Shown: positions 1 to 8,936 of the stretch, in pieces | Position numbering within the stretch: the first letter of the stretch is position 1 | Layout: every line of letters starts with the position of its first letter | Assembly (NCBI RefSeq): GCF_000221045.1 | Contig: NC_015856.1 | Coordinates: forward strand, 2,748,542 to 2,812,541 | Direction of reading: 5' to 3' | Length of the DNA stretch: 64,000 bases | DNA from: Collimonas fungivorans Ter331 | GTDB lineage: Bacteria > Pseudomonadota > Gammaproteobacteria > Burkholderiales > Burkholderiaceae_D | Made by a program: the position numbers and the translations under genes | The notes under the pieces: model-generated | What the model was told of the DNA's origin: nothing | Seen by the model: only the letters and a program-made list of their open reading frames with translations | The model's database searches: none

Positions 1-7
1 GTTTTCA

Positions 8-1030
8 TCAGGACGCCGTCTTCTGCTCGCCGCTCTTCGGTTCGCTGTAACTTTGCGCCATCGCCACCACCACCTTGCGCGGCCCCTGGAACGGATCGCG
101 CGCGTGCGCGGTCAGCATGTTGTCGAGCATTAGCACATCGCCGGACAGCCACGGAAAGACGATGCGCTGCTGATCCAGGACGCCGCGGATTTCAGCCAGC
201 GCTTCGGCTTCGATTTCTTCGCCGTCGCCGTAATAGACATTGCGCGGCACGTTTTCCAGCCCGACCGCATCGACCAGCGCCTCTTGCATTTCCTCGTCCA
301 GCGCGGACAGGTGAAACAGGTTGAGCTGGTTGAACCAGACCATGTCGCCAGTGCGCGGATGACTGGCGACCGCCTGGCAGCGTTCGCGGGTGCGCAGCAG
401 CAGTTCGCCGTCCTCGCCGTCGCGCCAGGCGCAGTCGATGCCGCGCGCGGCGCAAATGCGCTCGACCACGCGCGGGTCGTCCGAGCCGAAGGTCTGCTGC
501 CACGGCAGGTCAAGCCCCTGGCCGAAATTGCGCACGTAAAGCAGTTCGCGCTTGGTGAAACGGGCAACCAGCGCCGGATCGAGCCCGCGATAGATGGCAC
601 GGCTGTCGGCAATCGGCGTCGCGCCGCCGGAAGCAGCGGCAAGCACGCAATGGAACCAGATGCGCAACGGCCATTCGCGCGTGTACGACTGCTCGTTATG
701 CAACGGGATCGACCGGTGCGGCGGATATTCGGTCGAGGTGTACACCGCGCCTTCGACCTGGCTGCGCGGCGTCGAGGCGAATTCGTAGCCGATCAGCGGA
801 TGTCCGAAGGAACCGGCAAAACCCTGGAACAACTCGATCGACGGCACCCGGAAGCCGGTGAACAAAAGTCCTCCGGCCTGCTCCAGCGTATCGTCGGCGA
901 TCGTGCGCAACAGCGGCATCGCCTCTTCCAGCGAGATGTCCACACCGGCTTTCGGCGCAACAATGGTAGGCAGCCCCGGTTCGATCCGCAGGTCGTCAAG
1001 CGCGAGCTGCGGCATGGAAAGTGTAGTCAT
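8..1030 (-). CDS. orbG: TauD/SyrP-type Fe(II)/2-oxoglutarate dioxygenase of a siderophore locus
   Basis: 340 aa, the length of SyrP/OrbG-like hydroxylases that beta-hydroxylate aspartyl residues on non-ribosomal peptide synthetases. The iron-binding triad is visible: HNE near residues 111-113 and a distal His near 309 in TAHARDPF. A 2-oxoglutarate-binding Arg sits near 318 in GPRK. The start ATG has GAGGAT upstream. It follows the MbtH gene and the ECF sigma factor on the same strand, the order orbS-orbH-orbG of Burkholderia ornibactin clusters. I infer that it modifies an Asp of an ornibactin/malleobactin-like siderophore. The NRPS genes would lie beyond the left edge and are not seen, so the product is inferred. 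Confidence 0.85.
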   Translation of the reverse strand: MTTLSMPQLALDDLRIEPGLPTIVAPKAGVDISLEEAMPLLRTIADDTLEQAGGLLFTGFRVPSIELFQGFAGSFGHPLIGYEFASTPRSQVEGAVYTSTEYPPHRSIPLHNEQSYTREWPLRIWFHCVLAAASGGATPIADSRAIYRGLDPALVARFTKRELLYVRNFGQGLDLPWQQTFGSDDPRVVERICAARGIDCAWRDGEDGELLLRTRERCQAVASHPRTGDMVWFNQLNLFHLSALDEEMQEALVDAVGLENVPRNVYYGDGEEIEAEALAEIRGVLDQQRIVFPWLSGDVLMLDNMLTAHARDPFQGPRKVVVAMAQSYSEPKSGEQKTAS

Positions 1031-1101
1031 GCAAAATCCTCTAGCAGGAACAGCGCGCCCGTGGCTTTGCCGCAGGCGCGCCGGATTACCCGATTACCTA
1101 A

Positions 1102-1356
1102 TTATGATAAGGTCCCGCGCGCCTGCGCTGCAGCGTCATCCATATGGCGGCGCAGGCTGGCCGGGCGCATGTCGGTCCAGGCTGACTCGATATGCGCAAG
1201 GCATGCGGCTTTCGGGCCGCTCACGCCGACCTCGCGCCAGCCGGCCGGCACGGCGCGGAAAGTCGGCCAGATCGAGTACTGCTCTTCGTCGTTGATGACG
1301 ACTGTGTAGATAACGTCATCTGCCTCTGCGGCGGCGGAATTCTGTGTTTGTGTCAT
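1102..1356 (-). CDS. orbH: MbtH-family NRPS accessory protein
   Basis: 84 aa from the ATG at 1356, which has AGGAC about 8 bases upstream; an upstream in-frame ATG at 1380 lacks one. The family core is plain: [10 protein letters not shown], then VPAGW, then WTDMRP with its conserved tryptophans. MbtH proteins bind adenylation domains of non-ribosomal peptide synthetases and are needed for their folding or activity. The gene sits 70 bases after the sigma factor and just before the dioxygenase, as in ornibactin and malleobactin loci, so it very likely serves a siderophore NRPS encoded to the left of this window. Confidence 0.93.
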   Translation of the reverse strand: MTQTQNSAAAEADDVIYTVVINDEEQYSIWPTFRAVPAGWREVGVSGPKAACLAHIESAWTDMRPASLRRHMDDAAAQARGTLS

Positions 1357-1426
1357 GGTCAGTCCTGGTTCGAAATGCATTAAGGAAACGGCGGCAGATG
1401 GTGCTTACTGCGCCCAAACGCCGCCT

Positions 1427-2095
1427 CTACTTTATGAAGACGATTGGCGCGCGCGCTTTTTTACCATCGCGGGCAGCGCTGGCATGGAACATCGGCAGCG
1501 CGGCGCCGCGATCGCAGGCATCCAGGCAGGCGCTGCAGTGCTTTTCAACGTCGCGCACCATGAAATGCACCAGCGTCTGCGAGACATTGAGCGCGCGCGC
1601 GGTGCTCTGCAAGGTTTCTTCGCGCATGCGCACCATCTCGAATGCCGCGCGGCTGCGCGCCGGCAGCTGCGCCAATGCGTCGTAGACGTGACGCAGCCTG
1701 TCGCGCACTACCAGCGCCGCCTCGGGAGACGGCTCTTGCGACGGCATGTTGAGGCCGCTGTCTTCATCGGCATGGTAGATATTTTCAAGGTTCTGGCGCC
1801 GGCAAGCGTCAATAGAGGCATTGCGCACCATCCGCATTACATAGGCGATCGGCTGGCGGATGGCATCCTGGCCCGGGAGGTCGACCAGCTTGAGGAAGAC
1901 ATCGTGCACCACGTCTTCCGCCCGGCTGGTGCAGCCGACGAAGCCGCGCGCGACATTCACGTACAGCGGGCGGTTCGCGATCAGTATGTCGAGCAATGGG
2001 CCGGCGGCAGAGGATGCACTGGAACTGAAGATCGACGCATTTCTCACTAGCGATGCCGCTGCCGAAGACTTCGCCCCTCCAAGCATTTGCGCCAT
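1427..2095 (-). CDS. orbS: Iron-starvation ECF sigma factor (PvdS/OrbS type)
   Basis: 222 aa from the ATG at 2095, chosen because GGAG lies upstream and because the longer reading would start inside the Fur box. Region 2 (GCTSRAEDVVHDVFLKLVD) and region 4 (LPARSRAAFEMVRMREETLQ, then an HTH around VSQTLVHFMV) are recognisable. There is no anti-sigma gene beside it, as for PvdS/OrbS, which are controlled through Fur-regulated transcription. It heads the orbS-orbH-orbG run and should direct transcription of the siderophore operon. I could not find a convincing OrbS-type promoter in the 70-base gap before orbH. Confidence 0.88.
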   Translation of the reverse strand: MAQMLGGAKSSAAASLVRNASIFSSSASSAAGPLLDILIANRPLYVNVARGFVGCTSRAEDVVHDVFLKLVDLPGQDAIRQPIAYVMRMVRNASIDACRRQNLENIYHADEDSGLNMPSQEPSPEAALVVRDRLRHVYDALAQLPARSRAAFEMVRMREETLQSTARALNVSQTLVHFMVRDVEKHCSACLDACDRGAALPMFHASAARDGKKARAPIVFIK

Positions 2096-2141
2096 AAATT
2101 CACTCCGCTCTGATAAGATGGTTCCCAAGGTAACATAAACA

Positions 2142-2165
2142 CGAATCATTCTCAATATCATTAGC
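2142..2165 (-). promoter_or_regulatory. Fur box upstream of the ECF sigma factor
   Basis: Read on the minus strand, four consecutive hexamers resemble the NATWAT unit of Fur sites, among them GATATT and GAGAAT, followed by GATTCG. The array lies about 47 bases upstream of the sigma-factor ATG, where Fur would block RNA polymerase. PvdS and OrbS are classically Fur-repressed, so site and gene fit. No DNase footprint is available from sequence. Confidence 0.75.
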
Positions 2166-2367
2166 AATTACCCTTATTACTTTTATGGATTTGCCTGACA
2201 GAGAGGAATGGTTTTGAGGATGAAAAACGGGCGTCAACAGCCCCGGCCGGCGCCAATTGACGGGCCGCGCAAGGCTATGCAGAAGGGAAATGGTTTGGAA
2301 AACGGGAGGTGACGCGGGCGCCCTCAAGGCAGCCAGCGCGAAACAGTTATTGATTTGGCATTCCGGC

Positions 2368-2862
2368 CTACAGCAGTTTTTGGCTGGCCACCAGCACGCC
2401 GTCTGCATCGGCATAGATCCACGCGCCCGGGGCCACCGTCACGCCGGCGATGGCGACGCTGACGTCGCGCTCCCCTACTCCCTTGCGCACGCTGCGTTGC
2501 GGATGGAGCGCCAGCGCGCGCACGCCGATATCGCAGGCGTTCAATTCGGCCGAATCGCGCACGCAACCGTTGACGATGATGCCGGCCCAGCCGTTCTTTT
2601 GCGCCAGGACGCCAAGGTTGCCGCCGACCAGCGCGCAGCGCAAGCTGCCGCCGCCGTCGATCACCAGCACCTGGCCGTCGCCCGCGGTTTCCAGCGTGCT
2701 GCGCACCAGCACGTTGTCTTCATGGACTTTCAGGGTGCGCGCCGGGCCGGAGAACGCCTGGCGCTGGCCGAAGGAGATGAATACCGGCGGCAAGACCGCC
2801 AGGGCGGCGGTGCCAAGCTTGTCTTCGTTGGCGTCGCATAAATCGCAGGTAGAAAAAGTCAT
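2368..2862 (-). CDS. rraA: RraA-family protein (RNase E regulator / HMG-type aldolase)
   Basis: 164 aa, the usual RraA length. It begins with [14 protein letters not shown] and has the family core [12 protein letters not shown] (here [13 protein letters not shown]), [18 protein letters not shown] and [14 protein letters not shown]. Proteins of this fold either bind RNase E and inhibit RNA decay (E. coli RraA) or act as class II 4-hydroxy-4-methyl-2-oxoglutarate/oxaloacetate aldolases. The G-x-x-RD motif used by the aldolases is present (NGCVRDS). Sequence does not separate the two roles. GGAG precedes the ATG. It lies 31 bases after the diguanylate cyclase stop, so they may be co-transcribed. 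Confidence 0.88.
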   Translation of the reverse strand: MTFSTCDLCDANEDKLGTAALAVLPPVFISFGQRQAFSGPARTLKVHEDNVLVRSTLETAGDGQVLVIDGGGSLRCALVGGNLGVLAQKNGWAGIIVNGCVRDSAELNACDIGVRALALHPQRSVRKGVGERDVSVAIAGVTVAPGAWIYADADGVLVASQKLL

Positions 2863-2893
2863 TGCATCTCCGTCGCGGGCAGTCAGAAAAAGA

Positions 2894-4690
2894 TCAGTCG
2901 TCCGACGAAAACGTCAGGCCGCCGAATTTCTTGACACTATACATCCGCTTGTCGGCCACCTTCAACAAGGTTTCCAGGTCGAGGCCGTCGGCCGGATACA
3001 AGGCGCCGCCGATGGAGGCACCGATCTGGCAGTGTTCACCGTTGGCCATCAGGATCGGCTTGTTCAGTACCGCATAGATCTTTTCCGCGATCGCCAGCGC
3101 CGATTCTTCGTCGGCCACGCCAGGCAGGTACACGATGAATTCGTCGCCGCCGAAACGCGCCACCTCGTCTTCCTTGCGCAAGGTATTTTGCAAGCGCAAC
3201 CCAACCTCGATCAGGACCCGGTCGCCCTCGTCATGGCCGTAATGGTCGTTGACCTGCTTGAACTTGTCGAGGTCGACGAACAGCACGGCAAAGCGGAAAA
3301 GATGCGGTTCGACGTCGGTGCGCCGGCGAAATTCGATTTGCGCAATCAGGGAATCGCGATTGAGCAGGCTGGTAAGACGGTCGGTGCGCAGGTTGCGCTC
3401 CATCTCCTGGAAGCTTTGCGCCAGTTCGCCGATCTCATCCTTGCGGTCGATATTCAGTTTGGCGAATGGCCGGCCGCTGCCTATGCTGCGCACCGCCAGC
3501 GTCAGCTTGCGGATGTCGCGCAGGACCCAGCGCAGTATCGCGTAGCCGAACAACAGCGCCAGCAGGATCACCAGCAGGCCCAGGTACAAGCTCTTGTAGA
3601 CGCTGGAATTGACCGCTCCCCAGAAATCGGAACGCGGCAAGGCGACCACCGCCACCCACTCCAGTCCGGCAGCATCGCGATGGATTTGCGCCGCCACTTC
3701 GATCTGCCCGTATTTGCTGGGGAATGCGCCGACGATCAGCTTGCCCGGCTTGGGCGGGCTGGCGGCCGAAGCCGCTATCGGATCGGTAACCGGCGCCGTT
3801 TCCCGGTGTTTCTGCAAATAGTTTTGCACCAGCTGCCAGCTCTGGCGCATGAAGGGTGCGGCAACATCTTTCAGATTGTTCCTGATGTGCTGGTTCTGGG
3901 CGCCGTTGCGCGGCGCAAATGCGCCTTCGCCATTGGAAGCAATGACCAGGTCGCCATTGGGCTCGGCCACGAAAGCGACGCCGTTCTTGTCCATCGGCAG
4001 CGCCTGCAGGTATTCCCGCAGCGGCCACAGCGACAGCTCCCTGGCCACCACGCCAAGCACTTCCTGTTCGCCGTCGTAGACCGGCCGCGCCAGCATCAAT
4101 ACCGGCTCGCTGCTGGAGGCATCGATGAACACCGGCGACCATATGTCTTTGCGCTGGCTGACAGCATTCAGGTACCAGCTTTGCTCGCGCGGCTCATAGT
4201 TTTCCGTCTCCAGCAAGATCTTCTCGGTGGCAGGACCGCGGCTGCGATACAAGTGGGTGGGACCTTCGCCCGCCCCCCTCAGCCTGACCCGGAATTCATT
4301 GGCGGCGGTGCGGCGGATGCCGACATAATGGCCGTCGACGCCGGCAAAGCTGATCACGCTGCCGATGGTCGGAAACAGGCCGCTGGCAATCCACATGCGC
4401 TCTTCCAGCCGTCCGATGCTGGCAGGAAACGGGATCGGCGTCGGGCTCTTGTTGGCGGCGCCGGCGACCTGATCAGGCGCGACTACCCGCAACGCCGCGC
4501 CGGCGTCGAACAATTGCCTGTTGATTGCGCTGTCAATGCCCCCCATCATGTCCGCCAGGACCTTTTGCGACAACGCATCGGTGGCGTCCTGGCCGGTTTG
4601 ATAGAGCAGCCAGCCGACTGAAACGGCCAGACACAACAGCAGCGCTGCAAACGGCAAAATGAATAAGCGTTGGAGTGACGTTCGCTTCAA
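2894..4690 (-). CDS. Membrane diguanylate cyclase with dCache sensor, HAMP and GGDEF
   Basis: Makes cyclic di-GMP from GTP in response to a periplasmic signal. Order: TM helix about 8-28, large periplasmic dCache-like domain, second TM ([19 protein letters not shown]), HAMP, then GGDEF. The catalytic RFGGDEF is intact near residues 512-518, and RKED five residues before it is a complete inhibitory I-site. No EAL domain. I chose the TTG at 4690 (598 aa) because GAGG lies 5 bases upstream and the protein then opens with [10 protein letters not shown] directly before the first TM. A GTG at 4798 would add 36 residues without a ribosome site. The ligand is unknown. Confidence 0.88.
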   Translation of the reverse strand: MKRTSLQRLFILPFAALLLCLAVSVGWLLYQTGQDATDALSQKVLADMMGGIDSAINRQLFDAGAALRVVAPDQVAGAANKSPTPIPFPASIGRLEERMWIASGLFPTIGSVISFAGVDGHYVGIRRTAANEFRVRLRGAGEGPTHLYRSRGPATEKILLETENYEPREQSWYLNAVSQRKDIWSPVFIDASSSEPVLMLARPVYDGEQEVLGVVARELSLWPLREYLQALPMDKNGVAFVAEPNGDLVIASNGEGAFAPRNGAQNQHIRNNLKDVAAPFMRQSWQLVQNYLQKHRETAPVTDPIAASAASPPKPGKLIVGAFPSKYGQIEVAAQIHRDAAGLEWVAVVALPRSDFWGAVNSSVYKSLYLGLLVILLALLFGYAILRWVLRDIRKLTLAVRSIGSGRPFAKLNIDRKDEIGELAQSFQEMERNLRTDRLTSLLNRDSLIAQIEFRRRTDVEPHLFRFAVLFVDLDKFKQVNDHYGHDEGDRVLIEVGLRLQNTLRKEDEVARFGGDEFIVYLPGVADEESALAIAEKIYAVLNKPILMANGEHCQIGASIGGALYPADGLDLETLLKVADKRMYSVKKFGGLTFSSDD

Positions 4691-4850
4691 ATTTGCCTCG
4701 AAATTACAATAATCGGCGCCTGGCTTCAGGAAGATATTCCCGCATCTTTGCATACGGCAAAAATGCGCGCTCCCGTCGCGATCCACAATTGAATGCACAA
4801 TTCATAACATTCACCTGTAAACCAGCAATACGGACCAAGAGCATAGACCT

Positions 4851-4885
4851 AAAAAAAGGTCACACGGCATCGCCATGTGACCTTT
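4851..4885 (-). terminator. Rho-independent terminator of clpB
   Basis: Arms AAAGGTCACA and TGTGACCTTT pair over 10 bp, followed by one mismatch and GGC/GCC around a 3-base loop. Seven A residues at 4851-4857 become a U tract on the minus strand. It lies 65 bases after the clpB stop. There is no comparable T tract for the plus strand. Confidence 0.9.
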
Positions 4886-4950
4886 AATTCATAAAGCAAC
4901 ACGATCAAGCCTGCCGCGATTCTACCTGTTTGCGTCTGTAAAATCTGAGC

Positions 4951-7554
4951 TTAGATTATCACTTTGAACACTATCTCACCATTGTTAACATTTATATGAA
5001 CGATGTCCTTCGGACCGAACTTGCCTTCGAGAATCAATTTCGACAAAGGATTCTCGATCTGCTGCTGGATCGCGCGCTTTAACGGCCGCGCGCCATACAC
5101 CGGATCGAAACCCGCTTCGGCGATCTTTTGCAGGCCGGCTTCCGAAATCACCAGGCCCATGTCCATTTTCGCCAGCCGCTGTTCGAGGATCTTCAGCTGG
5201 ATCTTGGCGATCGAGCCGATGTTCTTCTCGTCGAGGGCATGGAACACCACGATTTCATCGATGCGGTTGATGAACTCGGGGCGGAAATGGTTCCTGACTT
5301 CAGCCATCACTTCCATCTTCACCACGGCCGGATCGCTACCCTCCATCGCCTGGATCCGATGCGAGCCCAGGTTCGAGGTCATCACGATCACCGTGTTCTT
5401 GAAATCCACCGTGCGGCCCTGGCCATCCGTCATGCGGCCGTCGTCCAGCACCTGCAGCAGCACATTGAATACGTCCGGATGGGCTTTTTCGATTTCATCC
5501 AGCAGTATCACGCTGTACGGCTTGCGGCGCACCAGCTCGGTCAGGTAACCGCCCTCCTCGTAGCCGACATAGCCAGGCGGCGCGCCGATCAGGCGCGCGA
5601 CCGAATGCTTCTCCATGAATTCGCTCATGTCGATGCGGATCAGGGCGTCGGTGCTGTCGAACAGGAAACCGGCCAGGGCCTTGCACAGCTCGGTCTTGCC
5701 GACGCCGGTCGGGCCGAGGAACATGAACGAGCCGTATGGGCGGTCAGGATCGCTCAGCCCGGCGCGCGAACGGCGGATCGCATCCGACACCGCGACGATG
5801 GCCTCGTTCTGGCCCACCACGCGCTTGTGCAATTCGTCCTCCATCTTGACCAGCTTGTCGCGCTCGCCCTGCAGCATCTTGGATACCGGGATGCCGGTAG
5901 CGCGCGAGACGATCTCGGCGATTTCGTCGGCGCCGACCTGGGTCCGCACCAGCTGTGGCCTGCCGTCCGGATCCGGGTGCGCGGCCGCCAGCGCATCCTG
6001 CCTGGACTGGGTTTCCAGCGCTTTTTCCAGCTCATTCAGCTTGCCGTACTTCAGCTCGGAAACCTTTTGCCAGTCGCTGTTGCGCGTCGCTTCGTCAATT
6101 TGCAGGCGCAGCTTCTCGATCTCTTCCTTCAGGTGCTTGCTGCCCTGGGCGCTGGCTTTTTCCGATTTCCAGATTTCCTCGAGGTCGGCATATTCGCGCG
6201 ACAGCTTCTCGATTTCTTCCTCGATCAGGGAGAAGCGTTTTTGCGAGGCTTCATCCTTCTCGCGGCGCACCGCTTCGCGCTCGATCTTGAGCTGGATCAG
6301 GCGGCGGTCGAGCTTGTCCATCACCTCCGGCTTGGAGTCGATTTCGATCTTGATCTTGGCTGCGGCTTCGTCGATCAGGTCGATCGCCTTGTCCGGCAGG
6401 AAACGGTCGGTGATGTAGCGATGCGACAATTCCGCCGCCGCGACAATCGCCGGATCGGTAATTTCCACGCCATGGTGGACTTCGTATTTTTCCTGCAAGC
6501 CGCGCAGGATCGCAATCGTCGCTTCGACGCTAGGTTCGTCCACCAGGATTTTCTGGAAACGCCGTTCCAGCGCCGCGTCTTTTTCGATGTACTTGCGATA
6601 TTCGTCCAGCGTGGTCGCACCGACACAATGCAATTCGCCGCGCGCCAGCGCGGGTTTCAGCATGTTGCCGGCATCCATCGCGCCTTCCGCCTTGCCGGCG
6701 CCGACCATGGTGTGCAGTTCGTCGATGAAAACAATGGTTTGCCCTTCGTCCTGGGCGATTTCCTTGAGCACCGCTTTCAGCCGCTCTTCGAATTCACCGC
6801 GGAATTTCGCGCCGGCCAGCAAGGCCGCCATGTCGAGCGACAGGACGCGCTTCGATTTCAGACTGTCCGGCACTTCGCCGTTGACGATCCGCTGCGCCAG
6901 GCCTTCGACGATCGCGGTCTTGCCGACGCCCGGTTCGCCGATCAGCACCGGATTGTTCTTGCTGCGCCGCTGCAGCACCTGGATCGCGCGCCGGATTTCG
7001 TCGTCGCGGCCGATCACCGGATCGAGCTTGCCGAGGCGCGCCCGTTCGGTCAGATCCAGGGTATATTTTTTCAGGGCTTCGCGCTGGCCTTCGCCATCCT
7101 GGGAAGCCACATTGGCGCCGCCGCGCACCGCCGTGATCGCGGCTTCCAGCGCCTTGCGCGTCAGGCCGTTTTCACGCGCAAGACGACCGGCGTCCGATTT
7201 GTCGTCGAGCAGGGCCAGCAACAGCATCTCGCTGGCGATGAACTGGTCGCCGCGTTTTTGCGCTTCTTTGTCGGCCAGGTTGAGCAGCGCCAGCAGTTCG
7301 CGCCCTATCTGTACTTCGCCGCCGGCGCCGCTCACCTTGGGCAGGCGTTCCAGCGCGGCTTTCAGGCCGGTTTCAAGGGCGGCGACGTTGACGCCGGCCC
7401 GCTGCAGCAGCGAAGTAGCGCTGCCGTCGTCCTGGTTCAGCAGCGCGATCAGCGCATGGACCGGATCGATATATTGATTGTCGTTACCGACGGCCTGGCT
7501 CTGGGCATCGGCAATCGCTTCCTGCAGTTTTGTGGTTAATTTATCGAAACGCAT
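4951..7554 (-). CDS. clpB: ClpB disaggregase (Hsp100 AAA+ ATPase)
   Basis: 867 aa, full length for ClpB. N-terminal repeat domain ([13 protein letters not shown]), first AAA+ with Walker [10 protein letters not shown] and Walker B FIDELH, a middle coiled-coil rich in E/K/R, second AAA+ with GPTGVGKTE and [13 protein letters not shown], and the C-terminal D2 small domain ([11 protein letters not shown]). It threads aggregated proteins through a hexamer together with DnaK/DnaJ. ATG with GGAGG upstream. A sigma-32 promoter and its own terminator flank it, so it is a monocistronic heat-shock gene. Nothing odd. Confidence 0.98.
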   Translation of the reverse strand: MRFDKLTTKLQEAIADAQSQAVGNDNQYIDPVHALIALLNQDDGSATSLLQRAGVNVAALETGLKAALERLPKVSGAGGEVQIGRELLALLNLADKEAQKRGDQFIASEMLLLALLDDKSDAGRLARENGLTRKALEAAITAVRGGANVASQDGEGQREALKKYTLDLTERARLGKLDPVIGRDDEIRRAIQVLQRRSKNNPVLIGEPGVGKTAIVEGLAQRIVNGEVPDSLKSKRVLSLDMAALLAGAKFRGEFEERLKAVLKEIAQDEGQTIVFIDELHTMVGAGKAEGAMDAGNMLKPALARGELHCVGATTLDEYRKYIEKDAALERRFQKILVDEPSVEATIAILRGLQEKYEVHHGVEITDPAIVAAAELSHRYITDRFLPDKAIDLIDEAAAKIKIEIDSKPEVMDKLDRRLIQLKIEREAVRREKDEASQKRFSLIEEEIEKLSREYADLEEIWKSEKASAQGSKHLKEEIEKLRLQIDEATRNSDWQKVSELKYGKLNELEKALETQSRQDALAAAHPDPDGRPQLVRTQVGADEIAEIVSRATGIPVSKMLQGERDKLVKMEDELHKRVVGQNEAIVAVSDAIRRSRAGLSDPDRPYGSFMFLGPTGVGKTELCKALAGFLFDSTDALIRIDMSEFMEKHSVARLIGAPPGYVGYEEGGYLTELVRRKPYSVILLDEIEKAHPDVFNVLLQVLDDGRMTDGQGRTVDFKNTVIVMTSNLGSHRIQAMEGSDPAVVKMEVMAEVRNHFRPEFINRIDEIVVFHALDEKNIGSIAKIQLKILEQRLAKMDMGLVISEAGLQKIAEAGFDPVYGARPLKRAIQQQIENPLSKLILEGKFGPKDIVHINVNNGEIVFKVII

Positions 7555-7582
7555 GGTTCCTCCAAAATATCTAATGGGTAGA

Positions 7583-7610
7583 AAATTGGGACAGACCTGC
7601 TGATTTCAAG
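7583..7610 (-). promoter_or_regulatory. clpB: Sigma-32 heat-shock promoter of clpB
   Basis: On the minus strand a perfect CTTGAAA -35 (7604-7610), a 13-base spacer and CCCAATTT (7583-7590) match the RpoH consensus CTTGAAA-N13-CCCCATNT with one difference. It is about 30 bases upstream of the clpB ATG, the expected place for this heat-shock gene. Confidence 0.88.
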
Positions 7611-7619
7611 TTAGACGAT

Positions 7620-7645
7620 AAAAAGCCCTTCACAAAGGAAGGGCT
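7620..7645 (-). terminator. Terminator downstream of the small membrane protein gene
   Basis: AGCCCTTC and GAAGGGCT form a perfect 8-bp stem with loop ACAAAG. Five A residues at 7620-7624 give the U run on the minus strand. It ends the 7669-7998 transcript just before the clpB promoter. Confidence 0.85.
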
Positions 7646-7668
7646 GGCATGGCATCCGTAAAACCGGA

Positions 7669-7998
7669 CTATTTGATATGCGTGGCCATGAAGTAGGTCA
7701 CGGCTACCAGCGCAGAACCGAAGCCACAGACAAACGTCACCAGCCGCCAGGTCTGGTCCGTCATTTCCCTGTGCATGTCGGCGCTGGTGGCGGTCTGGTC
7801 CAGGCGCGTTTCTATCCGCGCCAGCCGGTCGCGCGCTTCAGTGACAAAGTCAGTGACACATTCTTCAAGTTTCAGAACCCTGGTTTCCATGTTTTCATCA
7901 TAGCCACCGCCGTCGCCGCCGTCAAATGATCGCCTCCGCGGATTTTTTGTTTTGTTTACCTCTTCTCGCAGATAAACAGCTTTGGACCTAGCTTCCAT
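7669..7998 (-). CDS. Small coiled-coil protein with one C-terminal membrane helix
   Basis: 109 aa from the ATG at 7998 (GGAG 7 bases upstream; an ATG at 8013 is less well placed). Residues about 35-85 are a charged heptad-like helix (ETRVLKLEECVTDFVTEARDRLARIETRLDQ) followed by a single TM segment (LVTFVCGFGSALVAVTYFMA). The layout resembles small proteins often found singly in Burkholderiales and in prophage lysis regions (XhlA/haemolysin-like), but no phage genes surround it. It has its own terminator. Function unknown. Confidence 0.7.
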   Translation of the reverse strand: MEARSKAVYLREEVNKTKNPRRRSFDGGDGGGYDENMETRVLKLEECVTDFVTEARDRLARIETRLDQTATSADMHREMTDQTWRLVTFVCGFGSALVAVTYFMATHIK

Positions 7999-8126
7999 CG
8001 CCAGTCTCCCCATATCGAGCCATCCCAGCCAATTTATTTTCTTTTTATCAAGAAGTCTTTAAGAGACGTCCTAAATCAGAAAACCAAGGCGCGATAAGTC
8101 GCAAAACCCGCCTGCCGACCGCCAGC

Positions 8127-8615
8127 TCACTTCTTGCTTTCGCGCATAGGCAGCGGCAACGCGTCCTGCTCCCATTTGGCCAGCGCCTCGTCATCGGTGC
8201 TGCGGGCGTCGACCCAGCGCGCACCCTGTTCCGTGTGTTCCTTTTTCCAGAACGGCGCTTCGGTTTTCAGGTAGTCGATGATGTATTCGCAGGCAGCAAA
8301 CGCATCGCCGCGATGCGCCGAGCTCACCGCCACCAGCACGATCTGGTCCAGCGGCAGCAAGGGGCCGATGCGGTGTATCACCAGGGCGTCGAAGATCTCC
8401 CAACGCTGCTTGGCCTGGTCGATAATGGCCGACAGGGCTTTCTCCGTCATGCCGGGATAATGCTCCAGCTCCATCTGGGCGACGGCGCTGCCATCGCTCA
8501 GATCGCGCACGGTGCCGAGGAAGCTGACGACGGCGCCGATCTTCGGATTGGACAGCCGCAGCTGCGCCAGCTCGGCGGCAAAATCGAAATCCTCAGCCTG
8601 AACACGGATGGGCAT
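8127..8615 (-). CDS. moaE: Molybdopterin synthase catalytic (large) subunit
   Basis: 162 aa. MoaE converts cyclic pyranopterin monophosphate to molybdopterin using sulfur carried by the MoaD C terminus. Family signatures: GAVVSFLGTVRD near the N terminus, HRIGPLLPLDQIVLVAVSSAHR in the middle and LKTEAPFWKKE with the catalytic lysines. The ATG at 8615 has GAGG 8 bases upstream; a TTG two codons earlier is too close to it. It is third in moeA-moaD-moaE, 33 bases after moaD. Confidence 0.96.
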   Translation of the reverse strand: MPIRVQAEDFDFAAELAQLRLSNPKIGAVVSFLGTVRDLSDGSAVAQMELEHYPGMTEKALSAIIDQAKQRWEIFDALVIHRIGPLLPLDQIVLVAVSSAHRGDAFAACEYIIDYLKTEAPFWKKEHTEQGARWVDARSTDDEALAKWEQDALPLPMRESKK

Positions 8616-8648
8616 AGTCAAGACCTCACGGACAACAACAAACCAGAA

Positions 8649-8906
8649 TCAGCCGCCGGTGACCGGCGGGAAAAATGCCACTTCGCCGCTCTCGGCCAGG
8701 GCGGTATCGGCATTCGCCAGTTCCTGGTTGAACGCCATGCGCAGCGAGCGCCCTTCGGCCAGCACCTCGGCCCAGACCGGGCCGCGCGTGCGCAGGAAAG
8801 TACGCAGCTCGCCGACGGTGGCGATCGAAGCCGGCAGCTCCAGCGTTTCCTGCGACAGGTTAAGCGCCTCGCGGATACTGGCAAAAAAGCGCAGCTGGAT
8901 TTTCAT
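8649..8906 (-). CDS. moaD: Molybdopterin synthase sulfur carrier (small) subunit
   Basis: 85 aa ubiquitin-like protein starting MKIQLRFFASIRE and ending in the essential Gly-Gly (PPVTGG) that is thiocarboxylated by MoeB and docks into MoaE. Length and ends are normal. It lies between moeA and moaE with 30- and 33-base gaps, so the three are surely one transcript. An in-frame TTG seven codons upstream exists but MKIQ is the family start. Confidence 0.95.
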   Translation of the reverse strand: MKIQLRFFASIREALNLSQETLELPASIATVGELRTFLRTRGPVWAEVLAEGRSLRMAFNQELANADTALAESGEVAFFPPVTGG

Positions 8907-8936
8907 TACATTCTCTTTTTCAGGCAATTACAAGTT

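Noticed and set aside
2450-4621. Long open frame on the plus strand antisense to rraA and the diguanylate cyclase
   Set aside because: It mirrors third-position GC bias of real genes on the minus strand; no family resemblance and no ribosome site.
5128-7539. 803-codon open frame antisense to clpB
   Set aside because: Shadow of clpB, with the composition expected for the reverse of a GC-rich gene.
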